Source: Herbaspirillum chlorophenolicum (GTDB lineage: Bacteria > Pseudomonadota > Gammaproteobacteria > Burkholderiales > Burkholderiaceae_D). Taken from it: a stretch of 64,000 bases of DNA. Both the position numbers and the translations under genes were made by a program. The first letter of the stretch is position 1, and every line of letters begins with the position of its first letter. The notes beneath the pieces are model-generated. The model was not told where the DNA came from. It searched no databases and saw only the letters and a program-made list of their open reading frames with translations. The stretch spans positions 90,210-154,209 of the forward strand of contig NZ_LFLT01000008.1 in the NCBI RefSeq assembly GCF_001189955.1, read 5' to 3'. This document shows, piece after piece, positions 9,701 to 17,730 of the stretch.

Positions 9701-12700
9701 TGCCAACGGTATGCAGATCAGCCTGGACCGAACCGGTGGTATCGGTGCCGGTACGCTCGTCTTGCAGGCGCAACGCGACATCAACCTCAATGCCGCTGCG
9801 ATTCATGCAAGCGGTGACGCTGCCTTGGCCGCAGGCAACAATCTGAATCTGAATGCAGTCAAGACGCAGGAAGAAATTAACGTCACCTACGATGACCGGA
9901 ACCATCTCTATAAGAGGCAGGAACAAGCCAACGGTACCATCATTGCGACTGGCGGCAAGGCCACGTTCGTGGTCAACAACGACCTTAACAGCCGGGCCGC
10001 CTACGTCAATACTACCGGTGCACTCGCAGTGATGGCTGGCAATAGCATCAACATTGGTGCCGCCACCCAAGACAATCGTTACGACCAAGAGGTCTATACG
10101 GCGTCCTCCAGCGTACTCTCCTCGCACAGCACCCATAGTCGTGATCGGAAAAATGGTGCGCAAGCCATCGGCAGCACTTTATCTGGCGATAGCGTGACAG
10201 TGCAGGCGGGTAAGGACCTTAATGTGGTGGGCAGCAATATCGTCTCTACCAGCGGTACCAATTTGGCGGCGGCGAACAACGTCAATATCGTTACCAGCCG
10301 GAACACGGCCAGCCAGATCTACAGCAAGGAAGAAAAAACTTCGGGCGTCTTTAGTGGCGGTGGGATTGGCGTGACCATCGGCAGCCGCTCCCTGAAGAAT
10401 GATCAAACCAGTCTGCAAGTGACTAATAGTGCCAGCATAGTTGGTTCTACGAGCGGTAACGTTGCTATTGCGGCTGGCAAGACTTATACGCAGACAGGGA
10501 GCAACGTCGTAGCTCCGGCAGGGGATATCAATATCATCGCCAAACGTGTCGATATCAATGCGGCAGCGGACACGATCGACACTACACAGGCTACGCGTTT
10601 CAAGCAAAGCGGCGTTTCCCTTCAGATTACCAGTCCGGTCTTGTCGGCCATTCAGACAGCACAGCAGATGAAGCAGGCGTCAAGCCAAACCAAGGATACG
10701 CGTTTGAAAATCTTGGCTGGCGCGACTGTGGGCATGTCCGTCGTGAATGCTGCCGATGCTATCGCACAGAATCCTGCAACGGCTGGTGGCATCAACGTTG
10801 CCATTTCTCTGGGGACCAGCAAAAGCAACAGCCATAGCGAGCAACATACCAGCACAGTGCGGGGCTCCAATGTAACTGGTGGCGGCAACGTTACTATCGC
10901 CGCTATCGGTGACGGCAATCATAGCGATCTCACCGTGGCCGGCAGCAAGATCAGCGCTGGGAGCAATATTGCCCTGGAAGCCGAGCACGATCTCAATTTC
11001 ATTTCCGCTACCAACATTGCCCAACAGTACAGTACCAATAGTGGTTCTTCGGCTAGCATCGGTATTGGCTTTTCTGTCGGAGGCTCACAAAACGGTTTCT
11101 CCATCAATGCAGGTGTCTCCGGCACTCGTGGTAATGCCAACGGCAGTGATGTCAGCCATACAAACACCTTGATTGTCGCCGGCAATCAATTGAAAACTAC
11201 CTCCGGCCACGACACCAATCTCAAGGGCGCCGTCGCTGGCGGAAAGCAAGTGACTGCTAAGGTCGGCAATGACCTCAACATCGAAAGCCTGCAAGATATC
11301 AGCACCTACAACAGCAAACAGCAGAGTATCGGCGTGGGTGTGAGCCTGTGTCTTCCACCTTTCTGCTATGGCGCCTCCAGTGTCAGCGCCAACGTCGGGC
11401 AGTCGAAGATCAACAGCAGCTACGCCAGCGTCAATGAACAATCCGGCATCAAGGCTGGCAATGATGGATTTAATGTCAAGGTTCAAGGCAACACCGATTT
11501 GAAAGGTGCCCTGATCGCCAGCACCAATCAGGCCGTGCAAGACGGTAAGAATAGTTTGAGTACTGGCACATTGATATATAGAGACATCCTGAATCGCGCC
11601 GACTATAAAGGTCAAAGTCTTAACTTGGGCGGTGGCTACAGTTTCGGCGGTGGCGGCGGTAATAATGGCGTTGGTACTGACCAGCAAGGCAAGGTCCAAA
11701 GCGGCCCAAGCCAGGTGCCGGGTACCAGATTGCCTGCCGACAAAAACGGATTGGCTATGGCGCCTCCGATACCGCTAAGTGCTAAAGGCAGTGCCTTCAG
11801 CACCACGCAATCGGGTATCAGTGGCGGCGATATTCGCATCACCAACGATCAGGCCCAGCAACAAAAGACCGGCCAGACCGCCCAGCAGGCGAGTGCGGCG
11901 ATTAACCGCGACGTTACCAGCGATAAGGATGGCGCAAACGCGCTTAAGCCGATCTTTAACGAGAAGGAAATTCAGGCTGGTTTTACGATTGCCGGGGCGT
12001 TAGCACGTGAGGTCAATACCTATGTCCATAACCGCGCTCAAGAAGCCGACGCCAAGAAGAAAGCCGCAGACGATCAAGGCAGTTCCTTGACGCAAGACCA
12101 GCGTGAGCAACTGCGCAAGGAGGCCAATGAGTTGGAATCCAATTGGGGGCCGGGAGGCACCTATCGAAAAATCGCAACCGCATTGACTGCCGCAGCATCA
12201 GGCAATGTCATGGGTGGCGCAGGTCAGTTCGCACAGGCCGCCACGGTCAACTATCTGCAAAGCCTTGGCGCCGAACAAGTCAAACGTATTGCGGATAGTC
12301 TCGGTAGCGATGCGGCGAGAGCAGCATTACACGCCATTGTTGGCTGCGCTGGTGCGGCCATCCAAGGAGCCAATTGCGGTGCAGGTGCAATGGGTGCCAG
12401 TGCTTCCTCTGTTCTCGGTACATTGCTTGGCTCTAGCAACAATCTCGGCAACGAAGAAAAAGAAGCACGCAAGAATGCCGTCACCAGTTTGATTGCAGCT
12501 ATTGCTGCGACGGGAAATAACGTCGCTACCGCCACCGCAGCAGGACAGATTGAGGCGGAAAACAATACTTTGTACGTTTGGCGCAATAACGCAATACGAA
12601 CGGATAAGGTACCTAACGATAAGGTGGTCGTGCTAGGGAAGAAGGACGCGTGGCGAATCTTGAATCAGCCAATCAAAGATATTGGATATCCACAGGTATT

Positions 12701-13502
12701 GTCGCCATCGCAGCTTAATGAATTGGTTGATAGCCAGGTGTATGACTTGGCAAAACCAAGGGATTTTGAAGCTTTAAGGAAAGTCACAGATATGAGTTAT
12801 TACGTCACTGAGAATGGAACTCGCGTGTTCTTCCAGAATGGTATGGATAACCACGTACCCGATGCTAAAGCAAGTGCGGCTCTGTTATCAGGGCTTCTCA
12901 AAGAACCGGTCGGAGCCATCATCAACGATAGTCATGGTGTACCCCGAGATGTGAAGGAATACCTTCCGAATATGTTCGCTACCAAGGATATTCTGAATGA
13001 ATATACCTATCGCACGCTGAATGCAAAAGGAAATCCCACGCTGATCGTTATGCACAGTGCTGGTAATGAGGATGCCTATAAGGCGTTGAAAGCTGGGCAA
13101 GTGTATGGCTATACCTATCCCAATTTGAGCTTCTTGTCGGTGGGATCGCCAGTCGGTGCGGAAAAACTGCAATCTGTCATGCGGCAAAGCGGTTCTATAT
13201 TTCTTGGGCAGGTAAATGACTGGAGGGATCCGGTCACCAATTCGAAAACGGCGGGTGCATTGGCTTTGAGCTTGACCGGCATAGGTATTGTGACTGGAGC
13301 GAAAGCTGCTGCGCCCATAGGAACTCCTGGTGGGTTGTTGGGAGTATTGGCTGCGGGTTTGCTTGGTGGAGGTATTGGAGCGACGTTTGGAGGAGGATCT
13401 ATTGCCTATGGTTTGAAAAAATATCACCCATTCACACAATATTTCGAAACACAACAGTTTCAACAGGAAGCACTGAGTTGGCAAAAGAGTCAAGAGAAGT
13501 AA
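6753..13502 (+). CDS. Giant TpsA exoprotein: filamentous hemagglutinin/CdiA-like with hydrolase-type C-terminal domain
   Basis: A 2249-residue two-partner secretion exoprotein. The GTG start at 6753 has GGAG 7 bases upstream and directly precedes a signal peptide ending LVRAQ; ATG 6636 would add 39 residues. The TPS secretion domain has NPNL near 103 and NPNGI near 145. A central region has a Cys pair (EKCGFMGSKRC, about 682-691) and the conserved segment EADPAFTNYRSFLSSDY near 755. Hemagglutinin repeats fill roughly 1050-1650. The pre-toxin region includes NALKPIFNEKEIQAGF and a VENN-like AENN at 1935-1938. The final 311 residues should be the variable effector: an 75-residue linker, then a domain from Met2014 with Ser2102 (VMHSAGN), Asp2159 (NDWRDPVT) and His2225 (KYHPF), a likely serine-hydrolase triad. 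Contact-dependent inhibition is an inference. Confidence 0.92.
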   Translation: MKRSKRLNTRFLCLAGSIALAYNPLILVRAQTSPIKADSNAAGANRPVIDSTANGRPLVQIVAPNAAGVSHNQYQQFNVDRAGAILNNATGNALTQQGGWISANPNLGNGNAARLILNEVTSNNPSQLRGYLEVAGQRADVVVSNPNGILVDGFGFINTSRGVLTTGVPVFGGSGSLDAFRVTQGDISVGGTGFNDRSTRQVDLIARSVQVNAGIWADRLNIMAGANRVNYVDLGVQVIDGGGGAPTVAVDVSAIGGMYANHIRMVGTEAGVGVKSYGKMAAMGGDFQIDSAGKITLGADLNATGNMRIVSSEAIVNQAKLSSGGAMDLRATAIGNQGKEILSGGNLFINATTLNNADGSIKSNHNVSLGLRSDYTHARGETISAAGDLAINTSGDFVNRNDLSAGGNLSVHAANIDIRKDGLISAGKITLLRADQAISNTGRIYGQDIALGAQSIINDHEGIYGDGMPAGVIAARNTLNIGAKTLVNREHALLKSDGDMAIGSVLDGRNKANGRANSIINSSAIIDAGGRLSIASAILRNTNAHFASEIRLDPSKARSWTEYEIDGHPRVFTAEEVRLVPEGGVMKLMVNADQSRHNDYTIRHIKETTRSSIVTQTDPGKIVSRGDMLLTGGTVTNDKSAIVAGGTLTGRIDGADNGGTNPQGEIFVRRDIVSIHRTTEKCGFMGSKRCNKDITSYPNVDFPVTHFDLGIWKASANTAHDSVPNPVGDNKPQIVPLPTSQLYRPVTVPGTNYLIEADPAFTNYRSFLSSDYLLNRMATNPESTQKRLGDGYYEQQIINDQILRLTGRMTLGTYASNEDQYRALMDAGVAFARSFDIVPGMALSVGQMAQLTSDIVWLVEQNILLSDGTTQQALVPVVYLSRLHAQDVRPGGALIAAENIDLKINGNLVNAGTLQANANLSIDAAGDIDNNLGTIGRHATTGTTLLTAANDVNSKSGMINGQRVAILAGRDANIGTVANASNGANGMQISLDRTGGIGAGTLVLQAQRDINLNAAAIHASGDAALAAGNNLNLNAVKTQEEINVTYDDRNHLYKRQEQANGTIIATGGKATFVVNNDLNSRAAYVNTTGALAVMAGNSINIGAATQDNRYDQEVYTASSSVLSSHSTHSRDRKNGAQAIGSTLSGDSVTVQAGKDLNVVGSNIVSTSGTNLAAANNVNIVTSRNTASQIYSKEEKTSGVFSGGGIGVTIGSRSLKNDQTSLQVTNSASIVGSTSGNVAIAAGKTYTQTGSNVVAPAGDINIIAKRVDINAAADTIDTTQATRFKQSGVSLQITSPVLSAIQTAQQMKQASSQTKDTRLKILAGATVGMSVVNAADAIAQNPATAGGINVAISLGTSKSNSHSEQHTSTVRGSNVTGGGNVTIAAIGDGNHSDLTVAGSKISAGSNIALEAEHDLNFISATNIAQQYSTNSGSSASIGIGFSVGGSQNGFSINAGVSGTRGNANGSDVSHTNTLIVAGNQLKTTSGHDTNLKGAVAGGKQVTAKVGNDLNIESLQDISTYNSKQQSIGVGVSLCLPPFCYGASSVSANVGQSKINSSYASVNEQSGIKAGNDGFNVKVQGNTDLKGALIASTNQAVQDGKNSLSTGTLIYRDILNRADYKGQSLNLGGGYSFGGGGGNNGVGTDQQGKVQSGPSQVPGTRLPADKNGLAMAPPIPLSAKGSAFSTTQSGISGGDIRITNDQAQQQKTGQTAQQASAAINRDVTSDKDGANALKPIFNEKEIQAGFTIAGALAREVNTYVHNRAQEADAKKKAADDQGSSLTQDQREQLRKEANELESNWGPGGTYRKIATALTAAASGNVMGGAGQFAQAATVNYLQSLGAEQVKRIADSLGSDAARAALHAIVGCAGAAIQGANCGAGAMGASASSVLGTLLGSSNNLGNEEKEARKNAVTSLIAAIAATGNNVATATAAGQIEAENNTLYVWRNNAIRTDKVPNDKVVVLGKKDAWRILNQPIKDIGYPQVLSPSQLNELVDSQVYDLAKPRDFEALRKVTDMSYYVTENGTRVFFQNGMDNHVPDAKASAALLSGLLKEPVGAIINDSHGVPRDVKEYLPNMFATKDILNEYTYRTLNAKGNPTLIVMHSAGNEDAYKALKAGQVYGYTYPNLSFLSVGSPVGAEKLQSVMRQSGSIFLGQVNDWRDPVTNSKTAGALALSLTGIGIVTGAKAAAPIGTPGGLLGVLAAGLLGGGIGATFGGGSIAYGLKKYHPFTQYFETQQFQQEALSWQKSQEK

Positions 13503-14257
13503 TGTGTATTGCCATGGATTGTTACGTCACTGCGAATGGAACTCGCGTGTTCTTCCAGAATGGTATGGATAATCACGTACCCGATGCTAAAGCAAGTGCG
13601 GCTCTGTTATCGGGGCTTCTCAAGGAGCCGGTCGGGGCCATCATCAATGACAGTCATGGTGTGCCCAGCGACGTGAAGGAATATCTGCCGAATATGTTCG
13701 CTACCAAGGACATTCTGAACGAATATACCTATCGCGAGTTGAATGCGAAAGGAACCCCTACGCTGATCGTGATGCATAGCGCTGGTAATGAGGACGCTTA
13801 TAAGGCGTTGAAAGCTGGGCAAGTGTATGGCTATACCTATCCCAATTTGAGCTTTTTGTCGGTGGGATCGCCGGTGAGTGCGGAAAAACTGCAATCCGTT
13901 ATGCGGCAAAGCGGTTCTACGTTCTTGGGGCAGGTAAATGATTGGAAGGATCCTGTGACTTATTCAAAAACGGCCGTTGGTGTGGTTGGTGGCACTTTAA
14001 TTGGAGGAGCAGCTTTAGGTGCTTGGTATGGTGGGGTTGTTGGAGCAGCGGCAGGCGCTCCTGCAGGATCACTTGGTATTTTCTTTTTGGGTGCGGCTGG
14101 TGCTGGCTTTGGAGCCAGTTTTGGAGCCAGTCTTGGTGTTACAGCATTCATGGGACTAAAGAACTATCATCCATTTTCCCAATATTTCCAGAATCAGCAA
14201 TTGCAGCAGCAGGCGCTCAATTGGCAACAGCAGCAATCGAGCGATCTAAAGAAGTGA
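13502..14257 (+). CDS. Stand-alone hydrolase-module protein, copy 2
   Basis: A 251-residue protein repeating the C-terminal domain of the preceding exoprotein. Its ATG overlaps the exoprotein stop (TAATG at 13500-13504), which implies translational coupling; a second Met at 13514 aligns better with the module start. It keeps the predicted triad: Ser93 in VMHSAGN, Asp in NDWKDPVT, and His in NYHPF. The glycine/alanine-rich segment between Asp and His is longer here than in copy 1 and could form a membrane hairpin. It has no signal peptide and no TPS domain, so it should stay in the cytoplasm unless fused by recombination. Its role is unknown: homologous immunity or neutralising partner, orphan effector module, or donor cassette. 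Confidence 0.85.
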   Translation: MCIAMDCYVTANGTRVFFQNGMDNHVPDAKASAALLSGLLKEPVGAIINDSHGVPSDVKEYLPNMFATKDILNEYTYRELNAKGTPTLIVMHSAGNEDAYKALKAGQVYGYTYPNLSFLSVGSPVSAEKLQSVMRQSGSTFLGQVNDWKDPVTYSKTAVGVVGGTLIGGAALGAWYGGVVGAAAGAPAGSLGIFFLGAAGAGFGASFGASLGVTAFMGLKNYHPFSQYFQNQQLQQQALNWQQQQSSDLKK

Positions 14258-14260
14258 GCG

Positions 14261-15010
14261 ATGCGCCATTACGTCATTGAGAATCGAACCCGCGTGTTCT
14301 TCCAGAATGGTATGGATAACCACGTACCAGATGCTAAAGAAAGTGCGGCTCTGTTATCGGGGCTTCTCAAGGAACCGGTCGGCACCATCATCAATGACAG
14401 TCATGGTGTGTCCGGCGACGTGAAGGAATATCTGCCGAATATGTTCGCTACCAAGGACATTCTGAACGAATATACCTACCGCGAGCTGAATGCGAAAGGA
14501 AACCCTACTCTGATCGTGATGTATAGCGCTGGTAATGAGGACGCTTATAAGGCGTTGAAAGCTGGGCAAGTGTATGGCTATACCTATCCCAATTTGAGCT
14601 TTTTGTCGGTGGGATCGCCGGTGAGTGCGGAAAAACTGCAATCCGTTATGCGGCAAAGCGGTTCTACGTTCTTGGGGCAGATCAATGACTGGCGTGATCC
14701 GGTGACTTATTCGAAGACTGCAGGTGCCTTGGCGCTGGGCGTGACGGGTGCCGGTGTATGGACCGGTGTTCAAACCGGGATATCCATTGGAGCGCCCATG
14801 GGGACACCGGCTGGACCATTGGGAGTGTTTGCTACGAGCTTGATCGGTGGTGCTGTAGGTGTAGCTGTAGGTGGAGCCGTGGGTGGTTCATCTATTCTTT
14901 ACGGTATAAAGAATTACCATCCCTTCGCCCAATACTTCCAAAACCAGCAATTGCAACAGCAAGCCTTGGATTGGCAGAAACAGCAAGAATCGAACACCTC
15001 CAAGAAATAA
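14261..15010 (+). CDS. Stand-alone hydrolase-module protein, copy 3
   Basis: A 249-residue copy of the exoprotein C-terminal module, starting MRHYVIENRTRVFF only 3 bases after the stop of copy 2. The predicted nucleophile is Ser89 in VMYSAGN, where the His before Ser is replaced by Tyr, a difference from the other three copies. The acid motif NDWRDPVT and the terminal NYHPFAQYF are kept. The middle third is nearly identical in bases to copy 2, while the glycine-rich segment is distinct. It has no signal peptide. The open frame, conserved residues and tight spacing show that it is a maintained gene and not a decaying fragment; function unknown. Confidence 0.85.
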   Translation: MRHYVIENRTRVFFQNGMDNHVPDAKESAALLSGLLKEPVGTIINDSHGVSGDVKEYLPNMFATKDILNEYTYRELNAKGNPTLIVMYSAGNEDAYKALKAGQVYGYTYPNLSFLSVGSPVSAEKLQSVMRQSGSTFLGQINDWRDPVTYSKTAGALALGVTGAGVWTGVQTGISIGAPMGTPAGPLGVFATSLIGGAVGVAVGGAVGGSSILYGIKNYHPFAQYFQNQQLQQQALDWQKQQESNTSKK

Positions 15011-15015
15011 AAGTG

Positions 15016-15738
15016 ATGGGCTACTACGTCACCAGCGATAACACGCGTGTGTATTTTCAGAATGGCATGGACAATCATGCACCGGTCGCCAAGGCTAGTT
15101 CCGCCCTGTTGGCAGGGCTACTCAAGGAGTCGGTCGGGGCGATCATCAACGACAGTCATGGCATTACCGGCGATGTCAGGGAATACCTGCCAGATACCTT
15201 CAGCGCCAAGGATATTCTGAATGAATATACCTACCACACGTTGAATGCAAAAGGAAATCCCACATTGATCGTTATGCACAGTGCTGGTAATGAGGACGCT
15301 TATAAGGCGTTGAAAGCTGGGAAAGTGTATGGTTATACCTATCCTAATTTGAGTTTCTTGTCGGTGGGATCGCCGGTCGGTGCGGAAAAACTGCAATCCG
15401 TCATGCGGCAAAGCGGTTCTATACTTCTGGGGCAGGTAAATGACTGGAGGGATCCGGTCACCAATTCAAAAACGGCGGGCACATTGGCTTTGGGCTTGAT
15501 TGGTGTAGGTATTGTGACTGGAGCGGAAGCTGCTGCTCCCATAGGAGTTCCTGGCGGGCTGTTAGGAGTATTTGCTGCAGGAGGTATAGGTGGAGTTGCA
15601 GGTGGAGCTGTAGGGTTTGGTTCTATTCTCTACGGTCTAACGGGTTACCATCCTTTCGCTCAATATTTCCAGAGTCAGAAATTGCAGCAACAGGCGCTGA
15701 ATTGGCAACGGCAGCAATCGAGCGACTTAAAGAAGTAA
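15016..15738 (+). CDS. Stand-alone hydrolase-module protein, copy 4
   Basis: A 240-residue copy starting MGYYVTSDNTRVYF, 5 bases after the stop of copy 3; an adjacent GTG at 15013 is an alternative start. The frame is open back to 14758, but the upstream part is an out-of-frame shadow of copy 3. The predicted nucleophile is Ser89 in VMHSAGN, with NDWRDPVT and GYHPFAQYF. The first 65 residues are the most divergent of the four (for example HAPVAKASSALLAGLLKES), while from about 15208 on it closely follows copy 1. It looks like a chimera. It is the last gene of the cluster; no recognisable immunity gene follows. Confidence 0.85.
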   Translation: MGYYVTSDNTRVYFQNGMDNHAPVAKASSALLAGLLKESVGAIINDSHGITGDVREYLPDTFSAKDILNEYTYHTLNAKGNPTLIVMHSAGNEDAYKALKAGKVYGYTYPNLSFLSVGSPVGAEKLQSVMRQSGSILLGQVNDWRDPVTNSKTAGTLALGLIGVGIVTGAEAAAPIGVPGGLLGVFAAGGIGGVAGGAVGFGSILYGLTGYHPFAQYFQSQKLQQQALNWQRQQSSDLKK

Positions 15739-15803
15739 GCGATAAGCTATGACGAAGTACGCCATATCTTTGGTTGTCAACGCCTGAGCCGTATCAGTGA
15801 TAA

Positions 15804-15830
15804 GACTGTTTCGTCATGATTAAAACAGTC
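15804..15830. repeat. Inverted repeat after the module cluster
   Basis: GACTGTTT at 15804-15811 and AAACAGTC at 15823-15830 form an 8-bp stem with an 11-base loop in the 149-base gap between copy 4 and the MFS gene. No T-run follows on either strand, so it is a weak terminator candidate at best. Nothing else is apparent in the gap. Confidence 0.35.
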
Positions 15831-15887
15831 AATACATCAAACCGATTCAGATCGCTTCCAAAGAAAACGATGTTACCGATAAGAGCC

Positions 15888-17216
15888 TTATTTCTGCATA
15901 GACCGTTTGCCAATGAAGCAAATAATTAACACCATCGCCAGCAGTTCGACCAGCGCGATGCCGGCCAGGCCCTGGGTATAGCGGCCGGTAGTGGTCTTCA
16001 GGTAGCCCAGCAGTTGCGGCGAGAAATATCCGGAGAGATTGGCTACCGAATTGATCACGGCCAGTCCGATGGCGATGGCGCTGCCGGACAGGTACTGTCC
16101 CGGCAACTGCCAGAAGATCGGTATCGCCCCCATGGTGCCGGCCGATGACAGCGCCAGCGAAAAGATCAGGCCAGCCGCATTTTTCTCACCGACGAAATAC
16201 GCGGCCAGCAGCAAACCGGCCGCGCCGATGGCCGCCGCTGCCGCGGTGTGCAGGCGCACTTCCTGGTGGCGGTCGGACAGCCAGCCGTTGAGCACCATCC
16301 CACCCCAGCCGCAGGCATAGATGCCGCTCATGACCCAGCCCAGCGCCTTGATGTCGGTGAAGCCGACCTCCTTGACCAGGCTGGGGCCGTAATACACCAG
16401 CGTCGCGTTGCCGGCGATGATGCAGAAGAACACGGCGATCAGCACCCAGATCTTGCCGTTCCTGAGCGAGGCGAAAAAGCTGTGTTCGCGCGGGCCGAGC
16501 TTGCGGTCTTCGTCGGCCAGCTCGGCGGCGATGTGTTCCTTTTCGCGTGCGGAGAGCCACTTGGCCTTGGACGGCAGGTCGGTCAGGATGAAGAAGGCGA
16601 CGATGCCGATGACCACCGAAGGAATGCCTTCGACGATGAACAGCCATTGCCAGCCCTGCATGCCGAAGGCGCCCTGGCTCATTTCCATGATGTAGGCCGC
16701 CAGCGGGCTGCCCACCACCAGCGAGATCGCCGAGGCCGAGACGAACAGGCCCAGCGCCTTGCCGCGCCGGTGCGCCGGCAGCCAGTAGGTGAGGTAGAGG
16801 ATCACGCCCGGTTGCAGGCCGGCTTCGAAGGCACCCATCAGGAAGCGCAACAGGTAGAACTGCCCGGGCGTCTGCACCCATGCCATTGCCATGCATACGA
16901 CGCCCCAGCCGATGGTGATGCGCATGATGGTTTTGCGCGCGCCGATCTTTTGCAGCAGCATGTTGCTCGGCACCTCGAACAGGAAGTAGCCGATGAAGAA
17001 GATGCCGGCGCCGGCGCCGTAGATCGCATCCGACCATTGCAGGTCGCTCATCATCGTCAACTTGGCAAAGCCGACGTTGACGCGGTCGACCCAGGCCAGG
17101 AACCAGATCAGCGTGACGCAGGGGACGATGCGCCAGACCACGCGGCGGAAGGTGGCATCGTGTTCATTCAGCGCCGCGGAGGCGGGTAGCGGTGACGCGG
17201 TTTCTACGACGGACAT
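15888..17216 (-). CDS. MFS transporter, anion:cation symporter (ACS) family
   Basis: A 442-residue inner-membrane carrier with about 12 hydrophobic helices. The first helix segment carries IWFLAWVDRVNVGFAKL, the D-R-N-x-G-x-A signature of the ACS family, which includes tartrate, galactonate and phthalate carriers. Other family parts are FFIGYFLFEVPSN and RFLMGAFEAGLQPG. The start at 17216 has GGGAGAG upstream; an in-frame ATG at 17300 adds only an unlikely leader. It is probably a carboxylate or sugar-acid importer using the proton gradient; the substrate is not readable. It stands alone, with no catabolic gene beside it. Confidence 0.9.
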   Translation of the reverse strand: MSVVETASPLPASAALNEHDATFRRVVWRIVPCVTLIWFLAWVDRVNVGFAKLTMMSDLQWSDAIYGAGAGIFFIGYFLFEVPSNMLLQKIGARKTIMRITIGWGVVCMAMAWVQTPGQFYLLRFLMGAFEAGLQPGVILYLTYWLPAHRRGKALGLFVSASAISLVVGSPLAAYIMEMSQGAFGMQGWQWLFIVEGIPSVVIGIVAFFILTDLPSKAKWLSAREKEHIAAELADEDRKLGPREHSFFASLRNGKIWVLIAVFFCIIAGNATLVYYGPSLVKEVGFTDIKALGWVMSGIYACGWGGMVLNGWLSDRHQEVRLHTAAAAAIGAAGLLLAAYFVGEKNAAGLIFSLALSSAGTMGAIPIFWQLPGQYLSGSAIAIGLAVINSVANLSGYFSPQLLGYLKTTTGRYTQGLAGIALVELLAMVLIICFIGKRSMQK

Positions 17217-17730
17217 GAGGCTCTCCCTGGAATGGACGATGGCTGCCACGGAATGCGCCTGGCCGGAAACAGGGTTTCCGCAGCCTTGTTGGGAGAGCAT
17301 TTTTCATGCCATGACGTATGCGCCCTGCGACTGCGTTTGTGCGGGCGGAAGATATTCCCGTTTCTGATAACTAGAAATAAGCGAAGGATGGGTGTGCCGA
17401 GAGGGCCGTGTCGCCGCAAGAATGCGGCCATTGTTCCGTGAGGCTTGTCCAGCCTGGGTTTGCGGGATATTGGGGGAAGATTTCCCGATAGCTTTATTTC
17501 TATCCCCGCGATAGCTACCGGCGATTATTCCACTTTGCAGAACACTCAATTCTTGTTTCCCGCGTTTTTCTCCGTGCGGCGAATCCCTACACTGCAGTCA
17601 TCGATGAACGACATCGCAACGCAAGAAACGATGCGGTTCCGAGAGAGGCACATGTCATCTCACATAACCGAAACATGTACCGCTGAATGTAATAGCGAAT
17701 ATCCGACTCAACACCCTAAGGAGAAATATC
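17217..17730. other. Intergenic region between MFS and DUF4148 genes
   Basis: About 510 bases with no convincing gene. It must hold the leftward promoter of the MFS gene and the rightward promoter of the DUF4148 gene. Short ORFs here lack ribosome binding sites and family resemblance. No strong palindrome was seen. Confidence 0.5.

Larger units (their letters stand above)
12792..15738 (+). repeat. Four tandem copies of a ~720-bp alpha/beta-hydrolase-like module
   Basis: Copy 1 is the end of the exoprotein (12792-13502); copies 2-4 are separate genes (13502-14257, 14261-15010, 15016-15738). All start at an in-frame Met followed by a Y-V motif, and all keep RVFFQNGMDNH or its variant, the HSAG/YSAG nucleophile elbow, NDW(R/K)DPVT, a glycine-rich hydrophobic stretch and YHPF. 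Long blocks are nearly identical at the base level. Copies 1 and 4 share SPVGAEK and VTNSKTAG, whereas copies 2 and 3 share SPVSAEK and VTYSKTA, and copy 4 differs from all others in its first third. This mosaic suggests duplication followed by recombination. Confidence 0.93.

Noticed and set aside
13502..15738. Pseudogene fragments of the exoprotein
   Set aside because: All three copies have full open frames, coupled starts and conserved predicted catalytic residues, so decay is not supported.
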